Below are positions 42,366 through 53,966 of a stretch of 64,000 bases of DNA, one piece after another. The position numbers and the translations under genes were made by a program. Location: the NCBI GenBank assembly GCA_951640165.1, contig OX621266.1:8494001-8558000 (forward strand), read 5' to 3'. Each line of letters starts with the position of its first letter. Position 1 is the first letter of the stretch. The notes beneath the pieces were generated by a model. It saw nothing but the letters and a program-made list of their open reading frames with translations. It was not told the origin of the DNA and searched no databases. Source of the stretch: Pseudoips prasinana (lineage: Eukaryota > Arthropoda > Insecta > Lepidoptera > Nolidae).

Positions 42366-42579
42366 GCGCTTTTATAAGTATGGTTTCAAATAATAATTCA
42401 ATTCCTATGAAGAAATTCCTGTTCCTGTTTGCGATTGCTAAGGTAACTCCGAAATGTTTCTAGAGAATACCCCGTACAAAAAAGCATTAGAATCCAGTAC
42501 AATCATGCTGCGTCATTCTTTATAGGAATTGGATTATTATTTGAAACCATACTTATAAAAGCGCCCGCAATAAATAATC
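42351..42579. repeat. 58-bp inverted repeat around a 113-bp spacer
   Basis: Arms 42351-42408 and 42522-42579 are reverse complements with about one mismatch. The left arm includes the SINE 3' end. Confidence 0.85.
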
Positions 42580-45160
42580 TAGACTGGCCGCCGTGGCCAA
42601 AATTCGCCTAGGTGGACATTATTATTATTATCGTAGTAGAATAAAGAATAATGATATATTTATACCTGTTTTTGGAGCCTCGTACTAAAAAAGTATCTTT
42701 CCCTTAGGGTGTGACTGAATCCATCTGCCACAGTGGCATATGTCTATAACTCCGAATTGCAATATGTATTTATAAGTATATAATGCAGCCAGCCAGCTCC
42801 TGGGTAAGTACAGGCACTGAATTTGTTATAGTCGGAACATAAAGTTACACTCTCTACTGAGAACTAACATCGTGCATTCTGGTTGGTCCACCCTTTAGCA
42901 GTCCTACATTTTCAAGTGTAAAGATAATCCACACGTTATAAGGGCATTGTATTACGAGTGCTGTGGTGTGACGGTCTGCGTCATTACATATAAGTACAAA
43001 TAAAACCGAATTCAAATGGATGTAATCTCATAGGTACCAGTAGCGCGATGTCACAGACTTACAAATATACAAAGCCAATGGCTTGAGCCATTACATAGCT
43101 CCACTATCATCATATCATTTTAACTTATACCTTGCCTCCTCTCGCCTCGCCTTGCTAACAATGATACATCGGTATCCGGTGAGGTAATCATAATCAATAA
43201 ATAATACAATCTAGAAATTATTCTGATATTTTAATACACAACTGATAATAATAGAATCACATTAAAAATCTTCCGCTATTTCAATACACCTCGAGTTCTT
43301 CCTTTATTTCATAAAGTTCAAGTAGCACTCCATTTTGGCAACAACAATTTCTTTTTAATGACGTCAAAATAATATTATATCAATTTGTAGATAGTCGTCT
43401 TTGGTTGAAATAACGGATTTGCTGATTAAGCTAAGTTTAGACATAGCTGAAATGTAGTTAGCTATGTCTGAACTAATTTAGCCTGTATTTCTTCTGCAAC
43501 TTCCCATGGTTTATACAGAAATTAACAAAATTAACCATAACAGGTTGATCACAGCACGTTGGATGTCCGAAGGTTAGTCACTTGAATTCGTGCTTGAATA
43601 TGTTCGTAGATTTTCCTTCGGTTGGTTACTGAACACCTTCAGATTCTGTCCAGTTACATTCTGCACGGATAACACAATACAACAATATTAATAACAAACA
43701 AACAAACAGACAAAATATGTGTGATAGTGGCGCGCACGGCCGCAGACTGCGCCCCGGCTCGGGGCAAGGACAGTGCGTTGGGACGCACGGTTGCGCATCA
43801 TAATATATTATCTTGTGCATATGCCTTAACTCCATTGAAACCGACTAGGTACTGATCTGGCTAGCATGACGTGATTATAAAAGGCTTGTATTCGCTCGGG
43901 ACCACATCCCCGTTTTTATTAAGTACATAGGTATACGTCTAAACAACGTCACAGCGCTGGGATGAGATATACAATCGCATATAGTGATAGGTATACACAA
44001 CAGATTCTAATATATCTATTAAGTCCTTACTAATGAAATTTCAGATTTTAAATAGTGCTTAGTCTGAAGATGAGTATATAGCATTCCACTTAGAATTCCA
44101 GCCCTAATAATAATATCCCTTTTTCAGAGAACATGGAAAAATTGCAGAACCAGACATACTTATTGCTCTCAAAGGTGAAACGCGTTACTGACCGAAAAAA
44201 TTCGATAAGGATCTATAAGATAGTGGAGGCAGGTTCATCCCAAATGACTTCGGAATTAGCAGCAGCCTTTAACACGAATCTCAATAGTCGGAATAATAAG
44301 AAATAATTTAAAGTGGGTACCGTATTATCTCACTGAACCATACAAAACATAATCGCATCGAAGAATTGTTCTACGTCAGCTACTCACGACAGCTTTCCGC
44401 CACATATCGCACACCCTGACCCACCATCGCACATCTCCGACTTGTCAGAGAATGTTAGACGAGGTCTGCTCCTTCCCGTTGTATCTACCATTCACACGGG
44501 CAAGAATATTTCCTTTGTCAATCTTCTTTCATTTATCCTTTCCAAATGGCCAAACCACTACATCATCTTTCACACTACAGAGATCTCTTACAACATTCTT
44601 ATTCTATCCCTCAAAGTTACTTTTTGAGAAATGCCGTCTATTCACGTAGGCGCCTTTCAATCACTTTCTCGCATTTTCTCTCGTTTCCCCGGGAACTTAG
44701 TTTAAGAGAGATGATAAATATGAAAGAAGAGTAGGTAATCTAATACAGTTCCCAAATGCACACTCTATTTTGCTTTTTCTTTTGTTTCTTTTTCTTAATT
44801 TTTTTTATCAATATTTGTTGCTTAATGTCATGTTTTCAACCTAGATAGGTACCTATGTAAGAAGCCCACCTTAATAGTAGGATTTAATGTTCAGCTTTAG
44901 ACTCATTCAGATGCTAAGATCTGGTAAGCTCTCTTGGAACCTTAAACGATGAGCTCGATCTCGTTGCGCGTAGCATAACTTGGGAAGAGTATCCCAGAAT
45001 AGTTTCTATAGTTATGAATCCTCATGATATGCCCGTGACAAATTAGTAACTAGACTCGCGAGATTAGGTATTTTAAAAAGTTTGAATCTGGTTATGGCGA
45101 ATGGTGTTGGGATAGGTCTGGTGACGGTACGTTCGTCTTGTTGTTAGTCCTGTAACACAG
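42580..45160. other. No gene seen before the satellite
   Basis: A small inverted repeat lies at 43433-43474 (AGACATAGCT / AGCTATGTCT). A GC-rich patch lies at 43725-43790. A C/T-rich stretch at 44480-44700 has an open frame of low complexity. No homology is recognised. Confidence 0.5.
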
Positions 45161-47790
45161 TTTTGCGTGTAAATTGCTAAGAAAATACGGTAAAATCAAT
45201 TTTCTTTAATTTTCTTGGGGCCAGAAGAACATATTATTTCGTGCCCACGCGTTAGGTTCAGTCAGATTACAAATTACAATACAAAAATATTTAGTGTAAA
45301 GGCTAAAATTGAAAAAATTGTGTGATGAATTACTGCTTTCTAAAGAAATGTTCCCGAGCTTAGGTGTAATTTTGTTGTTAAGATTTTGTATGAAAATAAA
45401 CTATTATGCCAATTTTTTGACGTTTCTGTCGTCCGATTACCGCGAACGGGGTGTCCAAGGACGCGCCTTAACAAAGGCTATACAGAAACGATCAAAAAAG
45501 GAGATGTGTTCTTGAAAAAAAATTGAAATTTGGTCTCAAAACCTGTTTTTGAACCAAATTTTTTGCCGAAATATGGGTTATTCATTTTGCAATTGCAATT
45601 AACACTTAAAACCGACTTGCACTTTTGCGTGTAAATTGCTAAGAAAATACGGTAAAATCAATTTTCTTTAATTTTCTTGGGGCCAGAAGAACATTTTATT
45701 TCGTGCTTACGCGTTATGTATAGTCAGATTACAAATTACAATACAAAAATATTTAGTGTAAAGGCTAAAATTTAAAAAATTGTGTGATGAATTACTGTTT
45801 TCTAAAGAAATGTTCCCGAGCTTAGGTGCAATTTTGTTGTTAAGATTTTGTATGAAAATAAACTATTATGCCAATTTTTTGACGTTTCTGTCGTCCGATT
45901 ACCGCGAACGGGGTGTCCAAGGACGCGCCTTAACAAAGGCTATACAGAAACGATAAAAAAAGGAGATGTGTTCTTGAAAAAAAATTGAAATTTGGTCTCA
46001 AAACCTGTTTTTGAACCAAATTTTTTGCCGAAATATGGGTTATTCATTTTGCAATTGCAATTAACACTTAAAACCGACTTGCACTTTTGCGTGTAAATTG
46101 CTAAGAAAATACGGTAAAATCAATTTTCTTTAATTTTCTTGGGGCCAGGAGAACATTTTATTTCGTGCTTACGCGTTATGTATAGTCAGATTACAAATTA
46201 CAATACAAAAATATTAAGTGTAAAGGCTAAAATTTAAAAAATTGTGTGATGAATTACTGTTTTCTAAAGAAATGTTCCCGAGCTTAGGTGCAATTTTGTT
46301 GTTAAGATTTTGTATGAAAATAAACTATTATGCCAATTTTTTGACGTTTCTGTCGTCCGATTACCGCGAACGGGGTGTCCAAGGACGCGCCTCACCGAGG
46401 GCTATACAGAAACGATAAAAAAAAGCGAAAAGTTCTTGAAAAAAAATTGAAATTTTGTCTAAAAACCTGTTTTTGAACCAAATTTTTTGCCGAAATATGG
46501 GTTATTCATTTTGCAATTGCAATTAACACGCAGAATCGACTTGCGGTTTTGCGTGTAAATTGCTAAGAAAATACGGGAAAATCAATTTTCTTTAATTTTC
46601 TTGGGGCCAGGAGAACATATTTTTTCGTGCCCACGGGTTATGTATAGTCAGATTACAAATTACAATACAAAAATATTTTGTGTAAAGGCTAAAATTGAAA
46701 AAATTGTGTGATGAATTACTGTTTTCTAAAGAAATGTTCCCGAGCTTAGGTGCAATTTTGTTGTTAAGATTTTGTATGATAATAAACTATAATGCCAATT
46801 TTTTTACGATTCTTTCGTCCGATTACCGCGAACCGGGTAACCAAGGACGCGCCTCACCAAGGGCTATACAGAAACGATCCAAAAATGCGAAATGTTCTTG
46901 AAAAAAAATTGAAATTTGGTCTAAAAACCTGTTTTGAACCAAATTTTTTGCCGAAATATGGGTTATTGATTTTGCAATTGCAATTAACACGCAGAATCGA
47001 CTTGCGATTTTGCGTGTAAATTGCTAAGAAAATACGGGACAATCGATTTTCTTTAATTTTCTTGGGGCCGGAAGAACATATTATTTCGTGCCCACGCGTT
47101 TGGTATAGTCAGATTACAAATTACAATACAAAAATATTTAGTGTTAAGGCTAAAATTTAAAAAATTGTGTGATGAATTACTGTTTTCTAAAGAAATGTTC
47201 CCGAGCTTAGGTGCAATTTTGTTGTTAAGATTTTGTATGAAAATAAACTATTATGCCAATTTTTTGACGTTTCTTTCGTCCGATTACCGCGAACGGGGTG
47301 TCCAAGGACGCGCCTCAACGAAGGCTATACAGAAACGATCAAAAAAGGAGATGTGTTCTTGAAAAAAATTTGAAATTTGGTCTAAAAACCTGTTTTTGAA
47401 CCAATTTTTTTGCCGAAATATGGGTTATTCATTTTGCAATTGCAATTAACACTAAAAACCGACTTGCGCTTTTGCGTGTAAATTGCTAAGAAAATACGGT
47501 AAAATCAATTTTCTTTAATTTTCTTGGGGCCAGAAGAACATATTATTTCGTGCCCACGCGTTATGTATAGTCAGATTACAAATTACAATACAAAAATATT
47601 TAGTGTAAAGGCTAATATTGCAAAAAATTTGTGATGAATTACAGATTTCTAAAGAAATGTTCCCGAGCTTAGGTGCAATTTGGTTGTTAAGATTTTGTAT
47701 GAAAATAAACTATTATGCCAATTTTTTGACGTTTCTGTCGTCCGATTACCGCGAACGGGGTGTCCAAGGACGCGCCTTAACAAAGGCTAT
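45161..47790 (+). repeat. Satellite array, left part, about 462-bp monomers
   Basis: About 5.7 head-to-tail monomers, each with TTTTGCGTGTAAATTGCTAA, then AATTTTCTTGGGGCC, then CCGATTACCGCGAACGGG and TTGCAATTGCAATT. Spacing of a common mark (GAATTACTG) is 460-463 bp. The array is split at 47790 by the BEL element. Confidence 0.95.
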
Positions 47791-48108
47791 TGTTCACGTC
47801 GTTAGATGGCGTTGCACCGCAGTGAGATTCTCCATACATCAATTAGTAGATTGATGTACTAAAGAACATAATGTTTCCGCTTAGCACCACTAGATGGCAT
47901 TGTACCATAGCAGACAAAAGTTAGAAGTCGCTATTGAGATTCTCCGCACATTGATATAGTCGTAAGATTTTTTTTGTATTGTGTGATTATCGAAAGCTTT
48001 GTAATCGATAGATCATATTAAAGATCAGATATATCCTATCAGGTTTTTTATTGAGTACCCTGTAGGATTATATCCCGCCCAGTTCGTACCGACTGCAAGT
48101 ATTATACA
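47791..48108 (+). repeat. BEL 5' LTR
   Basis: Starts TGTTCACGTCGTTAG and ends AGTATTATACA. A TGG immediately follows. Confidence 0.9.
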
Positions 48109-48126
48109 TGGTCCTTACGAGTCGGA
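48109..48126 (+). other. BEL primer binding site candidate
   Basis: TGGTCCTTACGAGTCGGA directly follows the 5' LTR and starts with the TGG that pairs with a tRNA CCA end. The LTR's last TACA could shift the edge by one base. Confidence 0.5.
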
Positions 48127-48759
48127 TGGTGACTGCTGGTGAGCTAGTCATCACTGAAGACTGGAGATCGTGCCGATACAGTAGTGGATTGCTGCTGATG
48201 GTGCTAAGGTGCAGTTGGACATCGAGGTGATCAAGACGAAGTCACACCGAGAGGGCGGTAGCAAAGGCGGATTCACAAGCTGTAGCGGAATCCAGATCAA
48301 CGGAGGTGTGGGGCCACACCGCGAGCAAGTGACATCGGATTCATCAGTGCAAGCGGAGTTGGAAATTTAGTGAGAGTGAGTGCTGTGGACAACTGTGAGT
48401 ACTTTACATTATACTTACTTAGATTCAGTGAGTAGATAGAACATAAAAGTTGGTTGACTTTTAGAGTTCGTAGTTTAGACTTAGAATAGTTTAAGAAAAG
48501 TGTACAGACGGGGAACCTACGCCCGTTTAAAAAAAAAAAAAAAAAAAGTAATTTAAAACACTTAGAAAAATTTTGATTGGTAATTTTTTACTTAGAATAA
48601 ATTTGTAGTTTTAGTTACATTGGTAGTTTTAGACTTAATAGATTTAATTTTATTGTTGTTTGTATAGTTTAGTTATTGTTGTTATTATTTTATTTTATTC
48701 ATTATCATATGTTGTAGCTGCTTATTACCTTTTGGAGTAACAATTTAAATACATACAAA

Positions 48760-50058
48760 ATGGACACATTGTTTAAGGTTCAAATTGACACAAAAAATAG
48801 CATAGAAAAAGCGAAAATTAATTTTAAAAAATCTCCAAAAGTTAGAATAACTTTGGGTTATATCGAGACCAGATTAGAGGCTTTAGAAAAACAATGGACG
48901 AAATTTAATAAAACTCATACAGAGATTATTGAGCAAGCCACAGCAGATGATATTAAAGGTCCGTATTTTGTATCAGGGTTTTATGAAACCACCGAGGAGA
49001 TATATATTGACTACAAGTCAGAATTAAAGGACTCTAAGACAAATACGCTAGGACCGGATAGCCGTTTAGACTCTAGTGATCAGGGATCTCATAGTGGTAG
49101 TAAAACGTGTAATGTTAAATTACCAAAGATCAATCTTCCGACTTTTTCGGGGAGTTATTCCGAGTGGATTAGCTTCAGAGATCTTTTTACATCCCTAGTT
49201 CACAATAACAAAAGTATAGATAAGGTCGAGAAATTACATTATTTGAAAGGATGTTTGAGGGAAGAAGCTGAGCAGTTACTTCGCCAAATCCCTATAACCG
49301 GTTCTAATTATGATGTTTGTTGGAAACAGTTAGAACATAGATACAACAATAAACGTCATTTAGCCAATAGCATCTTGCAACGTTTTTTGAGTCAAAAGCG
49401 GGTTGGCATGGAGTCATCGGTCACTCTTAAACATTTGTTAGATACCACAACAGACTGCATGAGCGCATTAGCAAATTTAGGTATTGATGTGACTACTTGG
49501 GATATCATTGTTATTCATATTATGTCATCCAAACTCGATCAAGAAACTCGCAAGCAATGGGAGCTTAAGGTAGCTGCGGATAGTTCAATCGAGTTGCCCA
49601 CCTTAACACAATTCAAACAATTTATAGAAAGTCGTTTTAGAGCACTCGAATTTATGGAACCTTACAAGGTAATGGCACAGTCACAGGGCGCTCACTTGGT
49701 AAAGCACAGGGTTATGTTATCGACTCATAAAACAGACTCTGCTTTTAAATTACGGTGTGAGTATTGTAAGGAAGACCACAAGTTGTGTTTCTGCAAAAAG
49801 TTCATACAGCTAGATTTAGATCAAAGAAAGCAATTTGTGTCGAAAAACAAAGTCTGTTTTAATTGTCTCGGTGGCAATCATATGGTAGGTCAATGTAAAA
49901 AGGCTACGGCATGTCGTTTATGTAATAAAAGGCATCATTCTCTTTTACATGTGGACGGGACAAGTCATGTGTCTAGAGGTCAAGAGGACAAGCATGGTAC
50001 CTCTTCGGATGGTTCAAAACCATCAGATGTTAGTGTTAAAAAAGTTTTGGGAAATTGA
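48760..50058 (+). CDS. BEL Gag, 432 residues
   Basis: This is the capsid/nucleocapsid protein of a BEL/Pao element. The ATG at 48760 has AAA before it and is the first after a long leader. An N-terminal helical part comes first, then the conserved Gag block from about residue 119 (LPKINLPTFSGSYSEW, then KLHYLKGCL). A CCHC knuckle (CFNCLGGNHMVGQC) lies at about residues 365-379, followed by CRLCNKRHHSLLH. After the knuckles only about 35 residues remain before TGA. In complete relatives the polyprotein continues here into the protease. The end overlaps pol in a different frame. Confidence 0.9.
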   Translation: MDTLFKVQIDTKNSIEKAKINFKKSPKVRITLGYIETRLEALEKQWTKFNKTHTEIIEQATADDIKGPYFVSGFYETTEEIYIDYKSELKDSKTNTLGPDSRLDSSDQGSHSGSKTCNVKLPKINLPTFSGSYSEWISFRDLFTSLVHNNKSIDKVEKLHYLKGCLREEAEQLLRQIPITGSNYDVCWKQLEHRYNNKRHLANSILQRFLSQKRVGMESSVTLKHLLDTTTDCMSALANLGIDVTTWDIIVIHIMSSKLDQETRKQWELKVAADSSIELPTLTQFKQFIESRFRALEFMEPYKVMAQSQGAHLVKHRVMLSTHKTDSAFKLRCEYCKEDHKLCFCKKFIQLDLDQRKQFVSKNKVCFNCLGGNHMVGQCKKATACRLCNKRHHSLLHVDGTSHVSRGQEDKHGTSSDGSKPSDVSVKKVLGN

Positions 50059-53000
50059 AGATCAGTTGCCAAATGCTGAAAAATTATTAACAGAAGAGGA
50101 GAAAAGATGTGAGGAGTTATTTGCATCTACAACTATAAGGTCAAAAGATGGTCGTTACATTGTAAGATTACCCTTTAAAGAACAATACCCTGCATGTGTA
50201 GGTGGTAATAGTAGAGAAATTGCATTGAAAAGGTTCAAGTTATTAGAAAACAAATTCAATAGAGACCAAAATCTGAAAGAAAAATATACAGAGGTTATTA
50301 GAGAATATTTACATTTAAGTCATATGAAAGAAGTAGATAAGAACGATAATAAAATAAATGAAGCTGTGTACTTACCGCATCACGCAGTTATCAGAGACGA
50401 CAAGTCTACAACAAAGGTACGGGTTGTATTCGACGCTTCCTGTAAGAACAAGAACGGTGTTTCACTCAACGAAACTCTTATGGTAGGTCCTACGCTGCAG
50501 TCTGATTTGCGACACATAGTTCTTCGTTGGCGAACGCATAAAATAGCCCTAGTAGCAGACATCGTAAAAATGTATCGCCAGGTCTTAGTTGCCGAGAAAG
50601 ATGTGGTTTACCAGAGAATTTTATGGCGTGATAATCCTAATGAGCGTATAAAGGATTACTTCTTGACTACCGTAACTTTTGGTACAGCATCAGCTCCATA
50701 CTTGGCAGTAAAAGCATTACATCAAGTTGCAGTAGACGAAGGCGAACAATTTCCAGCAGCATCTGAAAAGGTTCTCAATAGCTATTATATAGACGATTTA
50801 ATGACAGGTTGTACAACAGTAGAAGAAGGAAAGAGATTGTGTAAGGAAATGAGAGATTTACTCGGAAAGGCCGGATTTGAATTACAGAAATGGAACAGTA
50901 ATAATAAAGAAATATTAAAGGAAGTAGATTCATTTGAAGATAGCAACAAGACAGGACAGAAATGTAATAAAAATGAAGAAATAGAAATTTTTGAGAGTAC
51001 AAAAATATTAGGACTTACCTGGTGTCGTGGTGCAGATGAGTTCAGGTATACAGTTCAATTACCTTCGACATCCGAAAGGGTATCTAAACGTAATATTATA
51101 TCAGACATTGCGCGTTTATTTGACCCATTAGGTTGGCTGGCGCCTAGTATAATATTAGCGAAAATATTCATTCAGAAGCTTTGGTTGACAGGAATTAATT
51201 GGGATGATGAAGTACCAGATATGTTACGGGAAGAATGGCAGAGTTACCGGGCAGAATTGTTAAAGCTATCTCAAGTGCGTGTTCCTCGATGGTTAGGTAT
51301 TACTGGTAATGATAGTTGCGTGGAGTTGCATGGCTTTAGTGATGCTTCAAAATCAGCATATGCAGCTGTGGTATATACACGAACTATCAACCACGATAAT
51401 GATGTGCGTGTCTCTTTATTGGTTGCAAAAACAAAGGTGGCACCAATTAAACAGATCAGCATTCCTCGCCTCGAGCTTTGTGGAGCAGTCTTGTTATCTC
51501 GCTTGCTAGTCGATGTGGCTAAGGCAATGAAAATACCAAAGGCTAACATTCATGCCTGGACCGATTCAACTGTTGTACTTGCTTGGTTGAACAGCCATCC
51601 AAGTAGGTGGAAAACCTTCGTGGCAAATAGAGTGTCGGAGATATTAACCACACTTGATTCTGATCAATGGGCGCATGTAAGCTCTAAGGAAAACCCAGCT
51701 GATTGCGCATCAAGAGGCGTTCAGCCTAGCACATTATGGGAATATAAAATGTGGTTTGAAGGCCCACAGTTTTTGTACAATTTCGACATAGTTTATAGCC
51801 GACCCATGAATGAGAAGATTGTCTTAGAAGAGTCTGTAAAGTCTTATGTTACTATAGCTGATGATGAGTCACCTTGGGCAAATTTTAGTTCTTTGTGGCG
51901 GTTGCTAAGAGTGTTAGCGTACTGTAGAAGATTCATATATTATAAATTAAATAAGGATAGGCCAAGATACTTAAGAAAGATAGAACTTGAAGAAACGTTA
52001 AAATGTTGCATCAGGAATTGCCAGCAGACAGAATTCCGTAATGAGTACCTGTTAATAAAAACTAAAAGTAATATAAAGATTAAGGATAGTAAAATACGAT
52101 CTTTATGTCCTTATTTAGACAAAGAGGACATAATTCGTGTCGGTGGTAGATTACATGAAGCTCCTCTGTCAGAACAAACGAGACACCCTATCATTCTACC
52201 TCATAATGCGCATCTCTCTAAATTATTGGTAGCAGATGCTCATGACAGAACTTTACATGGGGGTCCTTTGCTTATGATCAATTATTTAAGATCTGCATAT
52301 TGGATAATTGGAGTTAAGAGCCTTGTTAAACAACATGTGCGCAACTGTGTTACATGTGTAAAACATAACGCCAAGGTTAATACTCAATTAATGGGATCAC
52401 TACCTTCCGCGAGGTGCACACCAACAAGAGCTTTTCTTCACAGTGGGCTAGATTATGCTGGTCCGATCAATCTTAGGACAACTAAAGGTAGAGGACATAA
52501 GTCATACAAAGGTTATATTTGTGTGTTCGTTTGTATGGCCACTCGCGCCATACATCTAGAAGTAGTAAGTGACTTAAGTACACAAGGTTTTTTGGCTGCA
52601 TTTAGACGATTTGTATCCAGGCGTGGACATTGTGCTCAGATATGGAGCGACAATGGAACCAACTTTATTGGGGCCTCTAAGGAATTAATGTCACTGGCAG
52701 CTAAGCAACCAGATATTGCAGGACACTTGGAGACCAATGGCACCATATGGCACTTCATACCGCCTCATGCCCCTAATTTTGGAGGGTTATGGGAGGCGGC
52801 CGTGAAATCAACCAAGTTTCACTTAAAAAGAGTCATAGGAGATTCAACGCTCACGTTTGAGGAGATGAGCACTTTACTTACCCAGGTAGAGGCTTGTTTA
52901 AATTCTAGGCCTATGACGGTCATTAATGGTGAAAGTTTTGATGAACCAATGCCCTTAACACCAAGTCATTTTTTAATCGGTGAACCCTTGGTGACTGTTC

Positions 53001-53335
53001 CTGAACCTAACTATGAGTCTTCATATATAAGTCCTTTGAATAGGTGGCAGTTCATACAAAGGATGTTGCAAAACTTTTGGCGACGTTGGTCTGATGAATA
53101 TCTCACGACGTTAGTTCATAGATACAAGTGGACTTTTCAAAATCCTGAACCGAATACTGGTGATGTTGTTCTTGTTAAAGAAACGGATTTACCTCCTGCT
53201 CGCTGGTTACTTGGTCGAATCCTCGAAAAACACCCAGGGTCTGACGGTGTTACCCGAGTAGTCACATTACAAGTTAAGGGTAGCATTTTGAAACGACCCA
53301 CGTCAAAATTATGCATTTTGCCAGTAAATAAATAG
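49949..53335 (+). CDS. BEL Pol: RT, RNase H, integrase (protease missing)
   Basis: The recognisable protein starts near 50036 with LKKFWEIED, the block just before RT in BEL elements. The frame opens upstream without a clear ATG. RT has DIVKMYRQV and the YIDD box (about residue 278). RNase H has HGFSDASKSAYAAVV. Integrase has an HHCC zinc domain (CVTCVKH), then Asp in GLDYAGP, Asp in WSDNGTNF and Glu in GLWEAAVK. No stop or frameshift occurs up to TAG 53333-53335. The frame is +1 relative to gag, overlapping it by 110 bases. The position of the aspartic protease is simply not present. Confidence 0.9.
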   Translation: MWTGQVMCLEVKRTSMVPLRMVQNHQMLVLKKFWEIEDQLPNAEKLLTEEEKRCEELFASTTIRSKDGRYIVRLPFKEQYPACVGGNSREIALKRFKLLENKFNRDQNLKEKYTEVIREYLHLSHMKEVDKNDNKINEAVYLPHHAVIRDDKSTTKVRVVFDASCKNKNGVSLNETLMVGPTLQSDLRHIVLRWRTHKIALVADIVKMYRQVLVAEKDVVYQRILWRDNPNERIKDYFLTTVTFGTASAPYLAVKALHQVAVDEGEQFPAASEKVLNSYYIDDLMTGCTTVEEGKRLCKEMRDLLGKAGFELQKWNSNNKEILKEVDSFEDSNKTGQKCNKNEEIEIFESTKILGLTWCRGADEFRYTVQLPSTSERVSKRNIISDIARLFDPLGWLAPSIILAKIFIQKLWLTGINWDDEVPDMLREEWQSYRAELLKLSQVRVPRWLGITGNDSCVELHGFSDASKSAYAAVVYTRTINHDNDVRVSLLVAKTKVAPIKQISIPRLELCGAVLLSRLLVDVAKAMKIPKANIHAWTDSTVVLAWLNSHPSRWKTFVANRVSEILTTLDSDQWAHVSSKENPADCASRGVQPSTLWEYKMWFEGPQFLYNFDIVYSRPMNEKIVLEESVKSYVTIADDESPWANFSSLWRLLRVLAYCRRFIYYKLNKDRPRYLRKIELEETLKCCIRNCQQTEFRNEYLLIKTKSNIKIKDSKIRSLCPYLDKEDIIRVGGRLHEAPLSEQTRHPIILPHNAHLSKLLVADAHDRTLHGGPLLMINYLRSAYWIIGVKSLVKQHVRNCVTCVKHNAKVNTQLMGSLPSARCTPTRAFLHSGLDYAGPINLRTTKGRGHKSYKGYICVFVCMATRAIHLEVVSDLSTQGFLAAFRRFVSRRGHCAQIWSDNGTNFIGASKELMSLAAKQPDIAGHLETNGTIWHFIPPHAPNFGGLWEAAVKSTKFHLKRVIGDSTLTFEEMSTLLTQVEACLNSRPMTVINGESFDEPMPLTPSHFLIGEPLVTVPEPNYESSYISPLNRWQFIQRMLQNFWRRWSDEYLTTLVHRYKWTFQNPEPNTGDVVLVKETDLPPARWLLGRILEKHPGSDGVTRVVTLQVKGSILKRPTSKLCILPVNK

Positions 53336-53648
53336 ATTAAGTTATAAGAAGTTCACGTGTATAATTTTAAGATAGTCAAATTAGTACATTAAAAAAAAGT
53401 TAACAATACATATTTTAAATTGTCAATAAGAGATCAATATTTTAAGTTCATTGGTGTCATCGGTTGAATAGCTTATAAGTTTGTAAGGCTAGTTTGTTAA
53501 GTAAATTAGAGATATAGTTGGTTACTGTTCATATATTTATGTGATATTTAGCCCTCTTTAAGTATATGATCTTATATAGTAAATATTAGTGTTTACTGGG
53601 TTTGTTAATTAAGGCCATATTCTTCGATATTGTCCTTGGTGGGCGGTA

Positions 53649-53966
53649 TGTTCACGTCGTTAGATGGCGTTGCACCGCAGTGAGATTCTCCATACATCAA
53701 TTAGTAGATTGATGTACTAAAGAACATAATGTTTCCGCTTAGCACCACTAGATGGCATTGTACCATAGCAGACAAAAGTTAGAAGTCGCTATTGAGATTC
53801 TCCGCACATTGATATAGTCGTAAGATTTTTTTTGTATTGTGTGATTATCGAAAGCTTTGTAATCGATAGATCATATTAAAGATCAGATATATCCTATCAG
53901 GTTTTTTATTGAGTACCCTGTAGGATTATATCCCGCCCAGTTCGTACCGACTGCAAGTATTATACA
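53649..53966 (+). repeat. BEL 3' LTR
   Basis: Same length and sequence as the 5' LTR by eye; followed by the GCTAT duplication and satellite. Confidence 0.9.

Larger units (their letters stand above)
47791..53966 (+). mobile_element. BEL/Pao LTR retrotransposon, young, lacking protease
   Basis: LTRs at 47791-48108 and 53649-53966 (318 bp each) read as identical. The 5-bp GCTAT is duplicated at 47786-47790 and 53967-53971, and the satellite monomer continues in register across the element. Gag and pol frames are open. The aspartic protease normally encoded between them is absent. Total length is 6176 bp. Confidence 0.95.

Noticed and set aside
44442..44734. Overlapping ORFs of about 61-65 codons
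   Set aside because: They lie in a C/T-rich stretch open in several frames, with no similarity.
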